Part shown: one piece after another, positions 34,495-45,358 of the stretch
Layout: every line of letters begins with the position of its first letter
How positions within the stretch are numbered: position 1 is the stretch's first letter
Assembly (NCBI RefSeq): GCF_004210375.1
Contig: NC_134837.1
Coordinates: 18,540,586-18,604,585 of the forward strand
Direction: 5' to 3'
Length of the DNA stretch: 64,000 nucleotides
From: Tachypleus tridentatus
Lineage: Eukaryota; Arthropoda; Merostomata; Xiphosura; Limulidae
The notes under the pieces: model-generated
Database searches by the model: none
Told to the model about the DNA's origin: nothing
What the model saw: only the letters and a program-made list of their open reading frames with translations
Translations under genes and position numbers: made by a program

Positions 34495-34688
34495 TTGAAA
34501 GATCCGTCAGGTCACAACTGCCTTATAGTAAAAGTTGATATAATATTGTTTTATATCTGCTGGTAGAGGATGACAATATTCTTGATAGAACAGAACTTTA
34601 GTTGTGATATGAGGTACATTTGTCACTATGACAACCTGTCCTCTGGAAAAGAAAACAGTTTCACCTTCTTTTATTTCTTTCCTTGTAG

Positions 34689-34919
34689 ATGTATCTGACC
34701 TTCCAAAATATCAACTTGCTCATCCAAACAACTGTGACCTTAACTACATCGACATTTACGGTGATAGCCTCAGCGTGGACGACAGGCTTGACAGATTTTG
34801 TGGAACGGCAACAGAACCGCAGCGGTCAGAAAAGAACATCTTGCACGTTCGATACTTTGCCCAATCACAAGCTTTGGATGGCATTTTCAGAATCCTTTAT
34901 ACTGGATTCAGAGAATCAG
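34689..34919 (+). CDS. Neto: Neto-like gene, exon 5: second half of CUB2, with a frame conflict
   Basis: A 231-nt exon between acceptor TTTCCTTGTAG and donor GTATGC. In the downstream-compatible frame it encodes YQLAHPNNCDLNYIDIYGDS, then LDRFCGTATEPQRSEKNILH and DGIFRILYTGFRES, with the last CUB2 cysteine pair. It leaves in phase 1 into the LDLa exon. The first about 30 nt instead read MYLTFQNINL in phase 0, which is the expected CUB strand after exon 4 and matches its phase. The two readings are offset by one missing base around 34715-34720. Either a base was lost (sequencing or real mutation), or exon 4 uses a donor four bases downstream, joining KVNVSDLPKYQLAHP. The spacing of the first option fits other Neto CUB2 domains better, as I remember them. 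Confidence 0.88.
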
Positions 34920-36114
34920 GTATGCTTTTGCTCATACTACGAGATTTTTAAAGATGGATTTAGTTCGTGGTTTGGCGGGTTTTAGTATAAATTCGAAATG
35001 TCACACTTCTTTGATGGCAAATTTAATTCTATTATATGTGATCAAAACTCGTTTCTACTCAAACTGACTACGTGAAAAATGTTATTTTGAAACGTATGGT
35101 AGTTTCTCTTTGGAGGCACCAGTTCAAAAATATTTAAAACTCTGCTATAGGATGCTATATCTCTGTTGATAATTGGTCGTTGTGATTAAAAATGCCAAGG
35201 ATAGTCAAGCTGGCTGAATGTTTGGTTTTGATAACTAAGTTTCTAAGTTACAGTTACTAGAGAGTTGCATTATTTGTAAAGTTCATTTATTCGCTAGAAC
35301 CTCCCGTTTATTTTTATTGGTCAGTTGATTCGTGTCGAGTTTCCGAACTGACATGCTAAATTTCGTGCCACGTGATTGATATCATACGGATAGCCCTTTG
35401 AGTAGTTTAGCACGTTATAATAAAAACATAATCATAAGTTTGATAAGTTTCAAAAATGAAGTGTTTTATTCTCCGTGGTGAACAATTTGTGTGTTTGTTT
35501 GTAATTAAGCACAAAACTATCCATTAGGATAACGTAATGTGTATTACTTCATATAAACTCTATTACAGGTTCTCTCTATAAGACTAGTTACAAACTCGTA
35601 AACAATAAACAAGAATACAAGTGAATTATTTTGCATATGAAACTTCCTATTTCCAGATATGAACAAGTTTATTAATTAGCTTTCGCCACAGTCTTCTGTT
35701 TTATAAATTCTCGAGCTCGAATTAGCCTTTAGGTGGAGCACAAGATTTTGGACCTGATGAGTGTGGTTCGAAATCCGTGCTAAACCACAAAATTTTCCAT
35801 GTACTGTAATTTGTGGATGCATTATAAGAGTGACAGGCGCTCCCTTCTCATGGATGGTTGGTAGTAGGTCGTGAGTGGATCAAAATACAAAAACAATTAT
35901 TCGCACTCTGTTGTATATATGACTTTCCCCACACACCAGAGGGCACATTTCTCTCAATAGTCTCTACATGAGAATTATTGCACCAAAGCTATTAATTTAA
36001 GTAAAGGAAGAACAGATGGCTTTTATTATTTACCAGCATGGGAGGACAATCACATTTGGTAAAGAGAGATACCACATAAGATTTCTATTTATGTCTTTTC
36101 CTTCCCGAGTTAAA
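34920..36114. other. Intron 5, 5' part; possible tRNA-like SINE remnant
   Basis: Mostly unassigned. At 35722-35890 a segment with GGTGGAGCACAAG and GTGGTTCGAAATCCGTGC resembles an RNA polymerase III A/B-box pair and may be a third, decayed SINE type. A short SINE-B-like tail (TAATTAAGCACAAAACTATC) lies at about 35502. Confidence 0.35.
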
Positions 36115-36712
36115 CCTTTCATTCCTGATGTACCTCCTTCTTCTCTTCCACCTGTTGCTCCTGATGTACCCCTTCTTCTCTTCCATCTGTTGCTCCTGAT
36201 GTACCCCCTTTTTCTCCTCCACCTGTTGCTCCTGATGTACCCCTTCTTTCCCCATCTGTTGCTCCTGATGTACCCTCTTCTTCTCCCCATCTGTTGCTCC
36301 TGATGTACCCCTTTTTCTCCTCCACCTGTTGCTCTGATGTGCCCTTCTTTCCCCATCTGTTGCTCCTGATGTACCTCCCTTCTTCTCCCCATCTGTTGCT
36401 CCTGATGTACCCCTTCTTCTCCCCATCTGTAGCTCCTTATGTACCCCTTCTTTCCCCATCTGTTGCTCCTGATGTACCCCCTTCTTCTCCCCATCTGTTG
36501 CTTCTGATGTACCCCTTCTTCTCCCCATCTGTTACTCCTGATGTACCCCTTCTTCTCCCCATCTGTTGCTCCTGATGTACCCCTTCTTCTCCCCATCTGT
36601 TGCTCCTGATGTACCCCTTCTTCTCCCCATCTGTTGCTCCTTATGTACCCCCTTCTTCCCCCACCTGTTGCTCCTTATGTACCCCCTTCTTCTCCCCCAT
36701 CTGTTGCTCAGC
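36115..36712. repeat. 33-34-bp pyrimidine-rich tandem array (about 18 copies)
   Basis: The unit is CCATCTGTTGCTCCTGATGT followed by ACCCCTTCTTCTCC. Small length changes in the C/T runs shift the frame repeatedly, so the P/L-rich or G/R-rich open frames on the two strands are artefacts. The + strand is strongly pyrimidine-rich. Confidence 0.95.
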
Positions 36713-37116
36713 CTTAGATTTGATAAGGATTGAAGTTCAGGTTTCGAGTATTGAGGGGGTATGCAGCAGATAAATAGTTTAATAACACAACAAACCTTCC
36801 TGATACTTTGAGTAGCTGCATGATGAGTAGATAGAATGTATACTGTGGGAGATGTACAGTCTTCCTTTCTTCCTCAATTTTTATCAATGGTAGAGATGAA
36901 GTGCGGGCAAAAGGAATTAGTGATAAATTATTACATTTTCTTTAGTTTGTTTTTTGGAAGACAATTTCCAACCGAGAACAACATGAAGAAAATGTTCATA
37001 ACAATATTCATGTTGTGTTGTTGATCAAATTCATTAATTGTGCAAAAGAATGTTCTTTATTTTGCTTTGATTAGACATTCCTTGGAATTCTTGATGACGA
37101 GAAACCCACTTGAATA
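36713..37116. other. Intron 5, unassigned
   Basis: No feature recognised. Confidence 0.5.
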
Positions 37117-37212
37117 AAAATGTATCTCAGAACGGCTGGTATGGGTGTTAACACATTTTACTGATAAGCAGAGAACAACGTTTAGACCTTTTTAGTTCAT
37201 CTTCAGGTTAAC
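37117..37212. mobile_element. Single arm of the foldback family
   Basis: ATGTATCTCAGAACGGCTGG, GGGTGTTAACACATTTTACT and AGCAGAGAACAACGTTTAGA match the left arm of the element at 11264-11436. The second arm is absent. Confidence 0.8.
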
Positions 37213-37239
37213 TTCTTTGTTAATAACATATTAAGATAA

Positions 37240-37600
37240 GTCAAACGTATATAGAAATGCTTGTTACACTGTAAGTTATCACAGTTGTATTCAGAGATTT
37301 AAATAATTATCTCTTTTCCATCGAAGTCCACACAGGTTAGTTCATTTACTTTATAACACTATTGATAAGACAAATTATTGTTCCTGTTGTGTTATCACAA
37401 TACAGTCTGTGATAATTATACTTATGTTACACTGTTAGTTATCACAGTTGTATCCAGAGCTTTAAATAATTGTCTATTTTTGTCAAAATCCATACATGCT
37501 GTTTTAATTGCTTTAGAACACTATTGACATGAGGAATTATTCTTCCTGGTCTGTTATTACAATACAGTTAGTTAAACTATTCGTAATAAAATTTTAACTC
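37240..37600. repeat. About 180-bp tandem duplication
   Basis: TTACACTGTAAGTTATCACA near 37263 and TTACACTGTTAGTTATCACA near 37434 start two diverged copies. They share CAGTTGTATTCAGAG, TTTAAATAATT, CACTATTGA and CACAATACAG in the same order. Confidence 0.8.
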
Positions 37601-38089
37601 TATTATTCCCGTGTTTTTTTTAATTGTATAAGGATACTATTAATTATTATTTGTTAAGCCCAGTGGACTGAAACTAAAAACAAATACATTTTTTCTCTGC
37701 AGGTTCAACCAAAACTGATGTATAAACATAATCTGCAACATTTCTTTTCGCTGGTTTAACGTTGTAACAAAACAATTTAGTTCAGAATTTTTGGTTTTAC
37801 TGCCTATAAAGATACTGGCGCCTGCAGAGCCTTTGAATTCAATAAACCAACGCATATGATAAATACAACATGACAGAAACGGAATACTTATTGCTTTCAC
37901 TGGAGCAAAAAGTTAAAAATAAAGAGATTTATAGCCGTGTATTTGTAAATTCTATAAACCTTACTTTCCATGACGCTACATATATATATATTTAAGAGAA
38001 TATTAATATGTCGCACTTTCCATTGCATTGTTCAATCTTTATGAAATTGAATTTGATAGCCTTAACTAATGACATATTGTGAAACTATA
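37601..38089. other. Intron 5, unassigned
   Basis: No feature recognised beyond a short TA run at about 37980. The 5' limit of the Penelope-like element downstream is not defined and could lie in this stretch. Confidence 0.4.
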
Positions 38090-38231
38090 ATTTAGCCCAG
38101 TGAGCTGATTATAGATATTGCTGCTTATGTTATAAAATGTGATAACAAAAGATGTCTAACATGTCCTGTTCTAAATACTTTTTACTCTATAACTTACACA
38201 CATTTATTTTGTAAAATACAAAATGTAATTT

Positions 38232-38918
38232 ATCTATTAACATGTCCTAAATGTAATGTGGAATATGTGGATCAAACTTCATCTATTAACATGTCCTAAA
38301 TGTAATATGGAATATGTGGATCAAACTTCATCTATTAACATGTCCTAAATGTAATATGGAATATGTGGATCAAACTTCATCTATTAACATGACCTAAATG
38401 TAATATGGAATATGTGGATCAAACTTCATCTGTTAACATGTCCTAAATGTAATATGGAATATGTGGATCAAACTTCATCTATTAACATGTCCTAAATGTA
38501 ATATGGAATATGTGGATCAAACTTCATCTATTAACATGTCCTAAATGTAATATGGAATATGTGGATCAAACTTCATCTATTAACATGACCTAAATGTAAT
38601 ATGGAATATGTGGATCAAACTTCATCTATTAACATGTCCTAAATGTAATATGGAATATGTGGATCAAACTTCATCTATTAACATGACCTAAATGTAATAT
38701 GGAATATGTGGATCAAACTTCATCTATTAACATGACCTAAATGTAATATGGAATATGTGGATCAAACTTCATCTGTTAACATGTCCTAAATGTAATATGG
38801 AATATGTGGATCAAACATCATCTATTAACATGACCTAAATGTAATATGGAATATGTGGATCAAACTTCATCTATTAACATGTCCTAAATGTAATATGAAA
38901 TATGTGGATCAAACTTCA
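38232..38918 (+). repeat. 49-bp minisatellite grown from the GIY-YIG coding region (about 14 copies)
   Basis: The first unit is in frame and encodes LLTCPKCNVEYVDQTS. The unit ATCTATTAACATGTCCTAAA, TGTAATATGGAATATGTGGA, TCAAACTTC then repeats every 49 bp, so the frame is lost at the second copy. The last copy runs back into element sequence (GTGGATCAAACTTCAAATCC) at the point where the coding sequence would resume. The array is therefore an internal expansion of transposon coding DNA. Copies alternate between TGTCCTAAA and TGACCTAAA. Confidence 0.93.
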
Positions 38919-40190
38919 AATCCATCGCATATACATATAAATTTTCATTGATCTCAAGTTAAAAACAAGTTAATGAGTTTCATAAAATTAGAACATTTTA
39001 GAATTCTCCCTTTTACCTCTATAAAGATAACTATATTATAAACTGTTAACGAAGACACTCAGATTTCAACTAGAGAATTTCTACATTTTGAAACTAAGAA
39101 CATAATATTGTTATGGAGTAAACCAAGAGTTTAATAACTCTAATGCTTTAGAGTTTCAGTAATGACAACTGTATTGTTATTTTTTGTCTTTATATATAAC
39201 CTTCTGATAAAAATAAGAAAACTAGAGGGAAAGAATATAACAAATTATAATGGATTGATTTTCAAAATTTTTGAAGTAATTTGGACAATATTTTTATTCT
39301 AGTATTAGTGTAGGTAAATTATTTTTTAAAAAGATGTATCAACTTAAGCTTCCCAAAATAAGAATATTAATTAATGTAATAAAAAATTTTAATTTTTGAA
39401 ACGATCATACTTACAGGTGTTATGAAATATCGATTAAAAGTCAATGATTGATCAAGTTTTGAAAAAGAGAAATTGCAAATCAGATCTATGGTAATTAATT
39501 TTAGGCATAAATTATTCATTGACTTGCAGATTTCTAAAATAATTCATCAATCTATAACAATATTTTTCACTGAAAAGCTTAAAGTCTACAGTCAGTTATA
39601 AATACGAAGTTCTAATTGGTCCATTACTATATATTGTACAAGTTTTTTAACCAAGTTATAGGTAGATGAAGATAATAACTTCCCTTTTGAGTGTAAACAT
39701 AGTTGATTTATTGACATTTTTCATAAATATATTGTTACTGGTAACTTTAGAAAAAGTTAAAATATCACATGAAATACTCAAAAGTTAATATAAATGCAGA
39801 ATAACCACAAAATGTAATAAGAAAAATGTTATAAAATCTATTAGACACAATGTTGATGAATATATTTTAAAACTTAACTGTATTACATCTTATCCACCTA
39901 AATAGTTTCTGGAATGGAAGTTTTATGTACTTAAAAATATAAAAATTAAATTATCCTCTATAAAATTGAAGAAATACCATACAGATATACAGATTTATCG
40001 TTTTATCAGTTAAAAAAATAAAATTCAAGAATTACAATAAAAATATGTTATAGTTCCCATTGATAAGGCTAACTGTAATACTGGTATTATTTATAAAAAG
40101 TTTTATGCATTACTTATGATAAAAGAAATCAATAGTACACAAACATTTAAACTTATTAACCAATCTAAAGGTACACTAAGTAGTAATTTT

Positions 40191-40470
40191 GGCCCGGCAT
40201 AGCCAAGTGTGTTAAGGCGTGCGACTCGTAATCTGAGGGTCGCAGGTTCGCATCCCCGTCACGCCAAACATGCTCGCCCTTTCAGCCGTGGGGGTGTATA
40301 ATGTGACGGTCAATCCCACTATTTGTTGGTAAAAGAGTAGCCCAAGAGTTGGCGGTGGGTGGTGATGACTAGCTGCCTTCCCTCTAGTCTTACACTGCTA
40401 AATTAGGGACGGCTAGCACAGATAGCCCTCGAGTAGCTTTGTGCGAAATTCAAAAAATCAAAACAAAATT
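40191..40470 (+). mobile_element. SINE-A nested in the Penelope-like element
   Basis: GGCCCGGCATAGCCAAGTGT head (variant with GTGTTAAGGCGTGCGACTCG), B box AGGTTCGCATCC, AAATCAAAACAAA tail. Target duplication AGTAATTT at 40182-40189 and 40471-40478. Removing the SINE rejoins the RT frame (TLSSNF with INAYNKLYTKRNVY), so it inserted into an otherwise contiguous element. Confidence 0.95.
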
Positions 40471-41579
40471 AGTAATTTCATTAACGCTTATAATAAACTC
40501 TATACTAAACGAAATGTTTATGTGGATTTACATTTTCTTTATGCAATTCCCAAACTCTATAAATATCCAATTAAATTTAGATCTATTTCTAATTCAATAA
40601 GAATAATTATTAAACAAATTATTTAATATTTTACTAGGTAATATAAAAAAAACATATGTGTTAATAATAGAAAACATAATTTTTGAATAATAAAAAATAA
40701 TCAACCCATTTTAACATGTCTAAGAAATTGTGAACAAATAAATAATATTCACATATTTTAGTTCACCACATTGTGCATCACAACTTCATTAAAATATTAA
40801 TTTTTTATAAATTCATTAATATAACAGTTCTGTTATCCTTTCATAAAAACTGGAAGAAAGAAAATGTAGCTTCAAAAACATGTAAGATATATTAAGTTTC
40901 TGTATTTACGACAATTATATATTTTTCAATAACAAGGTTTTTAAACAAGTAATACGTGTTCTAATGAACGCTAACTATTTTTAAACAAGTAATACGTGTT
41001 CTAATGAACGCTAAATATTCTACTTGTACAGCAAATTTGTATTTTTACTATTATGGGAATAGATTTATCGAAAATTGCACAAATTCAGATATTTTTACAT
41101 GAATTTACAGACATACATATAAATGATTTAATTAGTAAAAATAACTCTGAAATAAATAATGTTATTAACACTATTTATCCAGTAGAATTAAAAATTAAAA
41201 GTACTTCTATATCTAATACGGAAGCACATTATTTAGATTTAGAAATTAAAATAATTAATAAGGATATCAATGAATATATTTTACCTTTCCAATTTATGGT
41301 TTACCTTCTTTCAATAGTAATGTATCATACCCTTCTGTTATAAACATAAAAACTACGCAGTTATTCAGATATTGTAAAATTTGTAATAAATTACAATATT
41401 TTGTCAGTAACGTTGAAATACTGATACAAAAATTAATAGTTAATGGATTTAATAAAGAAACCTTAACTAAAATTATTAAACTATTGTATAACAAACATAA
41501 TAATGTATTAAACAAATATATAGAAATAAAAATTAAAGAACTTTTACAAGAAATGTCTGATAACTATTTTAAATTGTGA

Positions 41580-41609
41580 ATAAGGTTATTTAACAACTTG
41601 CCAATACTT

Positions 41610-41643
<34 letters not shown>

Positions 41644-42520
41644 GATATACACCTTACCGCATATAAAGGCTTGTTTAGAGCATGATAGTTACAGTAGATG
41701 GTGGCTGGAAGTTATATTAGTTAATTTAGATAACTGGATGTGACCCTTTATACTAGATAGTTCTTTCACTGAGCTACCAATTAGTGTCTCGCTACCAAAA
41801 TGGAAGAGGTAAGTTTATTTAACTTACTTACCCACAAAATACCTTATTTTTATTTTTCAGAAACTTTGTTTCCTTCTTCTTCTTTACTTTGGAGACCTGT
41901 CACCTTCCCACAACTGTCTGCAGGCACTGAAAGGTGATACAGGTGTGGAACGTTGCGGGCTTGAGCACCCACATCTAGCTCTCCTAATTTCTATTTCTAT
42001 ATCTATTATTTTATTTTTATTTCTATTGCTATTTCTTTATTTTATATCTTTGTGTGAGACTGACGAATGGAGGTTAAGACTGATAGACTGTGTGTCCCCA
42101 CTGCAATGTGGGTCCTTCTTTAACATTCACCTCCAAAACCTAGGGTACATTTTATATTCCACATTATAGCTTGTACCCTCGGATCCTTTCAATTGGTGCA
42201 GCATTTTTAATTTTATTTTTGTGTAGGCTTGTTTTAGTTATAACAACTATTATATACATTTCTTATCTACAAGTCATTGTTGTTACTGTTTTTAAACTTC
42301 GGACTTTCAACATACTAATCCGACTTTAGTCACGTGTTAAATTCTGTCAGAAATGTCAGTTGTTGTAGCTTGACGATCGAGAAATTGATCAATTTGCACT
42401 GTATCATTGCTGTGGTCAGCTACAAGAAACGTGTATTATAATACACAAAGGCACGTTCAAATCGGATTTGCTTTAACTTTTGAAGAAAACAGTTCCTTCT
42501 TACTGAGAAGGACTCAAGAC
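41580..42520. other. Intron 5: microsatellite and a possible tRNA-like remnant
   Basis: A (TA)n(TG)n microsatellite lies at about 41610-41643. On the minus strand, 41715-41800 reads AATTGGTAGCTCAGTGAAAG, AACTATCTAGTATAAAGGG and TCACATCC, which resembles a decayed tRNA or SINE head. The open frame at 41945-42169 has a hydrophobic stretch from a TTTCTAT-type simple repeat and is not called a gene. Confidence 0.35.
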
Positions 42521-42524
42521 TCGC

Positions 42525-42660
42525 TATTATTTTTGTATACCTGCTGACTGCACGTTAACGTTTACTATTTTGTATACCTGCTGACTGCACGTGCAACAGT
42601 AACGTTTACTATTTTGTAATCCTGCTGACTGCACGTGTCACAGTAGCGTTTACATCCCCA
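42525..42660. repeat. About 55-bp repeat, 3 copies, carrying CACGTG
   Basis: TTTTGTATACCTGCTGACTG followed by CACGTGCAACAGTAACGTTT repeats three times. Two copies contain the E-box palindrome CACGTG and one has CACGTT. Confidence 0.8.
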
Positions 42661-43784
42661 TCTTTTATTTCCTTTGTCCGCAGAAGTTCTACTTTGACAA
42701 TTACTTGTGTAATAATTCAGTTTCTTTCCTTCAATAAATAAGACGTTTTGATTTAAACACCTCCATTGTTCCTTTTATTACATCTGCAACAAATCTCTGC
42801 TCGTGTCCTTCATATGTTAGGTCAGCGAACCTATCTTTCTTGCGAAGATCGAGTGAGTGAGTAATAGCTTCTTCCTTAATATACCATAACTATGATACGC
42901 AAAACCTTATAACAATTATTCGTTGTAAGGACGATTCATTATAAAGTCCGTATGGGTTATCGCGCAATTTATTTTTACATCGTCTTTTACTATCTAATAA
43001 ACATCTAACAAACGTATAACAAAAACTCATGAAGTCTTAAATACAAGACAAATAGCTTGGAAGTATTGTGTTTACTCCATTATCGTTGAAATATAGGTCA
43101 ATGTGTCTAGTTACATGTGAAAAACAGTAAATAAATCATAAAATAACTCCGACAAACCAGCATGAAAGTGAATATTTTTTTAACTAAATAGATTCATAAA
43201 TGTAGTGGCCTCAGTTAACATGATTATATTTCAAAATAACATTTCTCACTTTAAAACACTTATTTCTAAAAGACTTTCTGTTCTATTAGGTTATTGCAGT
43301 CAACAACAATAGAAATATTTAGACGCTTTTGATCTAATTATGTAAATCTCACCTCATTTAATCAGAGCACATTCAGTCACTATCTGTTTAATCTGTCAGT
43401 TCTGGTAATAAGTACTGTTAATAATAACGCTCAGATCAGCAATATCCATGCATCTAACATCCTCAAATATGGCGCATCTGATGATCAGTATTTATATTTC
43501 AAAAGATTCAACATGGACAACGTGGTCAAGCTAATCAATGAATTACTTTCTTGTTCAAACGTCCACAATGTTGACTGTCAAGAACCTCGCCATTATTGAC
43601 CACAAACAAAAATCCACCATTGTTAGTGACGGCCTACAATACGATATAAATCTGACAATAAATTATTGATCATATATCAGAACTGTAATCACCAAAGTTT
43701 GTTAACTAATATTCATAACCACTATCTGGCTGACCCCAATTTGTTGTCCATAACTAGTGGCGTCGTGCCCATTAGAGAACGAAT
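42661..43784. other. Intron 5, unassigned
   Basis: No element recognised with confidence. GATCAGCAATATCC/GATGATCAGTATTTA-type motifs near 43430-43720 may be a very old repeat. Confidence 0.4.
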
Positions 43785-43794
43785 CTACCAAATG

Positions 43795-44073
43795 TTTTGT
43801 TTGTTTTTTTGAATTTCGCACAAAGCTACTCTAGGGCTATCTGTGCTAGCCGTCCCTAATTTAGCAGTGTAAGGCTAGAGGGAAGGCAGCTAGTCATCAC
43901 CACCCACCGCCAACTCTTGGGCTACTCTTTTACCAACAAATAGTTGGATTGACAGTCACATTATAACGCCCCCACGGCTGAAAGGGCGAGCATCTTTGGT
44001 GCGACGGGGATGCGAACCCGCCACCCTCGGATTACGAGTCGCACGCCTTAACACGCTTGGCCATGCCAGGCTC
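43795..44073 (-). mobile_element. SINE-A, full length, reversed
   Basis: Minus-strand copy between TTTGTTTGTTTTTTTGAAT and CGCTTGGCCATGCCAGG. Perfect 10-bp target duplication CTACCAAATG at 43785-43794 and 44074-44083. Confidence 0.95.
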
Positions 44074-44552
44074 CTACCAAATGCTATCCATACACTGTTT
44101 TAATGATCCAAACTGCCATTATTGGAAACCAATAAATTAATCAAATTAACATTGTATATCTGACAATATGAAAAGTAAAACAAAAAATCCCACTTGTTGT
44201 TTGTATTATTATTATTAATTCACAACTAATAGCAAAGAAAAAACATTTAGCTGTATGACGTCACTGTCCACTACCCAGTTAATCGACATATATTATACAC
44301 AGTTCAGTTTATCCAAGCTTTTTATCCACAGTCTAGCTGGTCAACATTTCCTATGAATTCTGTGATACAACAGTCTTAATATAACCTCACTTTAGAAAAG
44401 TTTACTTTTTTAATAACGTTTATTCGTCTTAAACTCATATCATTGCTGAAAAAGATCTACCTGGCCAACTCACTATGACAACCTACTTGAAAACAAAACA
44501 ATACAAAAGTTACATACCCATTTTAATTGTGAGTCTCTTTTGGTTGGTTGTT

Positions 44553-44778
44553 TTTCTTTATTTCGCGCAAAGCTACATGAGAACTATCTGCGCAAGCAGT
44601 CCCTAATTTAGCAGTGTAAGGCTAGAAGGAAGGCAACTAGTCATCACCAACCACCGCCAGCTCTAGGGTACTCTTTTACCAACGAATAATAAGATTGACC
44701 GTCACATTATAACACCCCCACGGCTGAAAGTGTGAGCATCTTTGGAGCGACAGGGATTCGAACCCACGACTTTTAGAA
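44553..44778 (-). mobile_element. SINE-A, lacking the 5' tRNA-like head, reversed
   Basis: Body and tail are present from TTATTTCGCGCAAAGCTACA to GGGATTCGAACCCACGAC, where similarity stops before the A box. This is 5' truncation in element orientation. Confidence 0.9.
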
Positions 44779-45083
44779 CAATTCATTAAGTTACCGAAAA
44801 TGTTCACCCAGTCATTAAATAAATTAAATACAAGTTTTACAACACTATCCGTAGATATGGATGCTCACTTACAGTCACAACACACTACAAAATCACTGAC
44901 GCTGACAACTTCTCTCATTTACCGAGAGTACCATTCTTTGAATCCCTAAGACATAAAGAACGTCATTTCTAAACGTTAATTTTGTGCTCTGAGAACCTAG
45001 ACCTTGACCCAATGGTTACCCTGAGGGCAGGAGGTTTGAAGCAACGTGAACACTTGCACTGGTGCTCGAACCGACGCTAGTCT

Positions 45084-45358
45084 TTGTTTGTTTTTGAATT
45101 TCGCACAAAGCTAGTCGAGGGCTATCTGTGCTAGCCGTCCCTAATTTAGCAGCGTAAGACTAGAGGGAAGGCAGCTAGTCATCACCACTCACCGCCAACT
45201 CTTCAGCTACTCTTTTACCAACGAATAGTGGGATTGACCGTCACATTATAACGCCCCCACGGCTGAAAGGGCGAGCATGTTTGGTGTCACGAGGATTCGA
45301 ACCCGCGACCCTCAGATTACGAGAAAGCGTCCTAATCATCTGGTCATGGTGCTGGGCC
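45084..45358 (-). mobile_element. SINE-A, near full length, reversed
   Basis: TTTGTTTTTGAATTTCGCAC at the left and CTGGTCATGGTGCTGGGCC at the right. A short CTAGT flanks both sides. Confidence 0.92.

Larger units (their letters stand above)
38090..41579 (+). mobile_element. Decayed Penelope-like element with N-terminal GIY-YIG (Naiad-like)
   Basis: The order on the + strand is a cysteine motif and GIY-YIG-type domain first, then reverse transcriptase. From 38138 it reads CDNKRCLTCPV, then NVIYLLTCPKCNVEYVDQT, the usual start of GIY-YIG domains in these elements. STREFLHFETKNIILLW follows near 39050-39110. RT motifs are VIVPIDKANCNTGIIYKKFY (D-K at 40062), FLYAIPKLYKYPIKFRSIS (40534-40590), the catalytic region at 41053-41200, and LFRYCKICNKLQYFVSN and GFNKETLTKIIKLLYNKHN toward 41500. 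The endonuclease-first order is that of the Naiad clade of Penelope-like elements. The copy is dead: several stops, a frameshift near 41290, and the catalytic YIDD-type box reads HIND (41116-41127). A minisatellite and a SINE interrupt it. Confidence 0.72.

Noticed and set aside
34689..34985. 98-codon frame starting MYLTFQNINLLIQ
   Set aside because: Only its first ten residues look like CUB sequence. The rest is the shadow of the CUB2 frame, and it would stop inside the LDLa exon.
36016..36596. Proline/leucine-rich and glycine/arginine-rich open frames on the two strands
   Set aside because: Product of the pyrimidine-rich 33-34-bp array; the frame changes from copy to copy.
38232..38918. 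Regular 49-bp repeats as a CRISPR array
   Set aside because: There are no unique spacers; units are contiguous and derive from transposon coding DNA in a eukaryotic intron.
41945..42169. 74-codon frame with a hydrophobic helix
   Set aside because: The hydrophobic part comes from a TTTCTAT/TTTTATTT simple repeat. There is no conserved context.
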